From: CAYUYV01 sp964449455
Lineage (GTDB): Bacteria; Pseudomonadota; Alphaproteobacteria; JAJFIK01
Assembly (NCBI GenBank): GCA_964449455.1
Contig: CAYUYV010000111.1
Coordinates: forward strand, 1 to 16,744
Direction of reading: 5' to 3'
DNA: 16,744 nt
Shown here: piece by piece, positions 14,676 to 16,744 of the stretch
Layout: every line of letters starts with the position of its first letter
How positions within the stretch are numbered: the stretch's first letter is position 1
Translations under genes and position numbers: made by a program
The notes under the pieces: generated by a model
The model's database searches: none
What the model was told of the DNA's origin: nothing
Seen by the model: the letters and a program-made list of their open reading frames with translations, nothing else

Positions 14676-16475
14676 TTAGGGTCCGGGCGCCTTGACACTC
14701 TTTGCGCCAGACTTTTCGGGGGCGGGCTTGGCACCGGTCTCGCCATCTGCCGGACCTTCCTCTTCAGGGCCGCCAAACCGCTCGACCCAGTCCGCGAGTT
14801 GCGTCTCTTCGATTTTGGAGAACAGCACATCCGGCACCGAAAAGGCATGGCCGGGGGCAAGCCGTGACAGTTCCGCCTGGATATCAGTGCCGGGCCAAAC
14901 CGTCTCATCCGCCGAAAGACCAAGTGTCTCAAGAATTCGGCCTGCTGTCGCCGGAATAACGGGAGCACCCAGAACAGCACACAGACGGATGAGATTAATC
15001 CCCGTGCGCACGGCCACCGCCGCCTGATCCGGATCCTCCTTGAATGCGGTCCAAGGCGCCGTTTCGGTCAGATACTCATTGCCGAGGACCCAGATGGCCC
15101 GCAACTCGGCCATGGCCTTGCGGAATTCCATGCCTTCCAGAAAATCAGTATAGGCCGTTATGCGTTGGGTCAGGTCACGCACCAGCGCCTCTTCTGCAGG
15201 CCCTGGCGTCCCGCCGTCGGGAACCGCCTCGCCGAACTTGGATTTTGTAAATCGCAGGATGCGATTCACGAAGTTACCAAGCACATCGGCCAAGTCTTTG
15301 TTTACGGTTCCGGCAAAGTGAGTCCAAGTGAAAGAGCTGTCAGCCCCTTCTGGAACATTGGCCATGAGGTAGTATCGCCAGTAATCGGCGGGCAACAGGT
15401 CCAGGGCCTGATCCATGAACACGCCGCGCTTCTGGCTGGTGGAAAATTTCCCGCCGTAATAGGTCAGCCAGTTGAAACCCTTGATGGTGCTCACCAGTTT
15501 CCAGGGCTCTGCGGAGCCCATCAGGGTGACCGGGAAGCCGACGGTGTGGAAGGGCACATTGTCCTTGCCCATGAACTGGACATAGCGGACATCCTCAGCA
15601 GCCTTCCCGAACCACCAGGCCTTCCAGTCCCGCGCCTCGCCCGCCGGCGCCGCATCGGCCCAGTCCGCGGACGCGCCCATATAGCCGATGGGAGCATCGA
15701 ACCAGACATAAAAGACCTTACTCTGATAATCTGGCCAGTGATCGCCGTGGGCCACGGGAACGCCCCAGGACAGATCCCGCGTGATGCCCCGATCCTGGAG
15801 CCCTTCATCGAGCCACTTGTTGGCGATCGAGGTCACCAGATGAGACCAACTCGTCTGGTCATTGATCCAGGTTCTCAGACGCTCAACCATCTGGGATTGG
15901 CGCAGATAGAGATGCTTGGTCTCACGCACCTCCAGATCCGTCGATCCGGATATGGCTGAGCGGGGGTCAATCAGATCAGTCGGGTCGAGCACGCGGGTAC
16001 AGTTCTCGCACTGATCGCCCCGCGCCCGGTCATAGCCGCAATGGGGACAGGTGCCGATGATATAGCGGTCAGGCAGAAAACGCTGATCTGCATTGGAATA
16101 GACCTGTCGGATCGTGCGCTCCTCAATGAGCCCAGCCTCATCCAACTTGACGGCCAGGTGCTGGGTCAGCGCGTGCGTGTTCGGGCTTGAGGTCCGTCCA
16201 AAATGGTCCCAGGAGAGCCCGAAACCCTCCCCGAGCCGCTTCTGGATGTCATGCTGTTGCGCGCAATAATCGGCGACCGGCTGCCCCGCCTCGGCGGCCG
16301 CCAGTTCCGCCGGCGTGCCATGCTCATCCGTGGCGCAGATCGCCAAAACCTCGTGGCCGCGGGCCCGCATGAAGCGCGCATAGACATCCGCTGGCAGCAT
16401 GGAGCCGACGAGATTGCCAAGATGCTTCACGCCATTGATATATGGCAGGGCGCTGGTGATCAGAATTCGGGCCAT
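14676..16475 (-). CDS. metG: Methionine--tRNA ligase
   Basis: This 599-residue class I synthetase attaches methionine to tRNA-Met in the cytoplasm. The HIGH-type signature is HLGN in PYINGVKHLGN (11-21). The KMSKS-type loop is KFSTS (343-347). A four-cysteine zinc knuckle, C143/C146/C156/C159 in CPHCGYDRARGDQCENC, marks the zinc-binding class. The anticodon-binding helical domain follows with ADVLGNFVNRI and LRAIWVLGNEYLTETAPW. The C-terminus ends in a Glu/Gly/Ala/Lys-rich tail of about 30 residues, with no Trbp111-like tRNA-binding domain. The HLGN/KFSTS pair is recalled in other alphaproteobacterial enzymes, so it is a lineage form and not a defect. The ATG at 16475 has a GAAGGG about ten bases upstream. 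Its leader carries the right palindromic repeat and further hairpins. Confidence 0.98.
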   Translation of the reverse strand: MARILITSALPYINGVKHLGNLVGSMLPADVYARFMRARGHEVLAICATDEHGTPAELAAAEAGQPVADYCAQQHDIQKRLGEGFGLSWDHFGRTSSPNTHALTQHLAVKLDEAGLIEERTIRQVYSNADQRFLPDRYIIGTCPHCGYDRARGDQCENCTRVLDPTDLIDPRSAISGSTDLEVRETKHLYLRQSQMVERLRTWINDQTSWSHLVTSIANKWLDEGLQDRGITRDLSWGVPVAHGDHWPDYQSKVFYVWFDAPIGYMGASADWADAAPAGEARDWKAWWFGKAAEDVRYVQFMGKDNVPFHTVGFPVTLMGSAEPWKLVSTIKGFNWLTYYGGKFSTSQKRGVFMDQALDLLPADYWRYYLMANVPEGADSSFTWTHFAGTVNKDLADVLGNFVNRILRFTKSKFGEAVPDGGTPGPAEEALVRDLTQRITAYTDFLEGMEFRKAMAELRAIWVLGNEYLTETAPWTAFKEDPDQAAVAVRTGINLIRLCAVLGAPVIPATAGRILETLGLSADETVWPGTDIQAELSRLAPGHAFSVPDVLFSKIEETQLADWVERFGGPEEEGPADGETGAKPAPEKSGAKSVKAPGP

Positions 16476-16498
16476 GGGTCAGATACCCTTCATCGTCT

Positions 16499-16560
16499 TA
16501 GTGCGGCGGGTCAGGAATTCGCCCGAATGATCGGCAGGCTCCGTAGCGAATGCCTGACCC
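16499..16560 (+). repeat. Palindromic intergenic repeat, right copy (complete hairpin), in the metG leader
   Basis: GGGTCAGGAATTCGC (16508-16522) and GCGAATGCCTGACCC (16546-16560) are complementary at 14 of 15 positions around a 23-base apical region. The whole can form a large hairpin. Bases 16499-16551 are repeated in inverted orientation at 1-53. The element begins TAGTGCGGCGGGTCAGG on this strand, and it ends 24 bp from the metG start on its left side. No coding function or known repeat family is recognised. Confidence 0.85.
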
Positions 16561-16588
16561 AAGAGCCACACGAGCAATATGGTGTTTC

Positions 16589-16630
16589 TAGAGCCCTTTC
16601 ACAGAAGTCCGGGTCATTGAAAGGGCTCTA
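16589..16630. repeat. Perfect 13-bp inverted repeat
   Basis: TAGAGCCCTTTCA (16589-16601) and TGAAAGGGCTCTA (16618-16630) are exactly complementary with a 16-base loop. On either strand they form a strong hairpin. No T-run of five or more follows on either side, so a terminator is possible but not typical. It lies about 115 bp upstream of the metG start and abuts a second palindrome. Confidence 0.85.
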
Positions 16631-16645
16631 ACTCTTTGATTTATC

Positions 16646-16689
16646 GCGTTTTCGAACCGCAAAACCGCACACACTTTTGCTGAAAACGC
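16646..16689. repeat. Imperfect nested palindrome
   Basis: GCGTTTTC (16646-16653) pairs with GAAAACGC (16682-16689). Inside it GCAAAA (16659-16664) pairs with TTTTGC (16675-16680) around a ten-base loop. Together with the neighbouring 13-bp inverted repeat and the linker ACTCTTTGATTTATC, it resembles the AT-bearing intergenic repeats with an AAAGAGTTAGAGC motif seen in many alphaproteobacterial genomes. That resemblance is recalled and unverified. The flanking bases to the window end (16690-16744) hold a weakly similar half-repeat and nothing else recognised. Confidence 0.65.
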
Positions 16690-16744
16690 TCTCGTGTCGT
16701 TTTCGGATCAGAAGTCCGCAGACGGACGTGCCGGGACGTCTCAT

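Noticed and set aside
16628..16744. 38-codon minus-strand frame starting with ATG at the right window edge
   Set aside because: It runs through the palindromic repeat block. Its internally repeated SVCG..RKR peptide reflects the DNA repeat, so a repeat-derived frame is the better reading.

Overview
The window is high-GC DNA that reads as a chromosomal segment of an alphaproteobacterium. The basis is the family types: an NDUFAF6-like squalene/phytoene synthase homologue, a DUF502 membrane protein, an APH-type phosphotransferase followed by DUF6285, a PrtD/HlyD type I secretion pair, and a methionyl-tRNA synthetase with HLGN and KFSTS motifs. The genus cannot be fixed from the sequence alone. 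There are no rRNA or tRNA genes, CRISPR arrays, transposases or phage genes. The content is mostly metabolism, membrane transport and poorly characterised families.

Layout, left to right. A copy of a roughly 53-bp palindromic repeat lies at the left edge and supplies the stop codon of a minus-strand synthase-fold gene (51-932). A 359-bp divergent intergenic region with a tandem-repeat patch (978-1071) separates it from iron superoxide dismutase (1292-1897, +), which ends in a strong terminator. Next on the minus strand are a crotonase-family enzyme (1969-2745), an HlyD-type secretion adaptor with a very long disordered cytoplasmic N-terminus (2815-5589), its PrtD-type ABC exporter (5651-7393) and a DUF502 protein (7551-8402). 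The plus-strand pair of APH phosphotransferase (8521-9624) and DUF6285 (9633-10040) follows. It converges on a minus-strand ABC exporter made of an ATPase (11638-12582) and a 12-helix permease (10205-11641), with terminators for both directions between them. A DUF3089 alpha/beta-hydrolase-like protein (12837-13877, +) has lost its nucleophile serine. It overlaps, tail to tail by 39 bp, a divergent sulfotransferase-like gene (13839-14630, -), which sits just downstream of metG (14676-16475, -). The right edge holds a second, inverted copy of the palindromic repeat and two further hairpins in the metG leader.

Likely functional units: the ABC exporter and HlyD adaptor form two of the three parts of a type I secretion system, with the outer-membrane channel and substrate encoded elsewhere. 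ATPase and permease (4-bp ATGA overlap) form a second transporter. The phosphotransferase and DUF6285 form a conserved pair that usually accompanies an acyl-CoA dehydrogenase, absent here. metG and the sulfotransferase-like gene may be cotranscribed.

No obvious complete new defence or mobile system was found. The most unusual signals are: (i) the 495-residue low-complexity, internally repeated cytoplasmic extension on the secretion adaptor; (ii) the inverted palindromic repeats at both ends of the window; (iii) the DUF3089 protein with GVGQG in place of GHSQG; (iv) the 15-bp and 24-bp tandem repeats between the synthase-fold gene and sodB; and (v) a perfect hairpin that overlaps the ribosome binding site of the adaptor gene.
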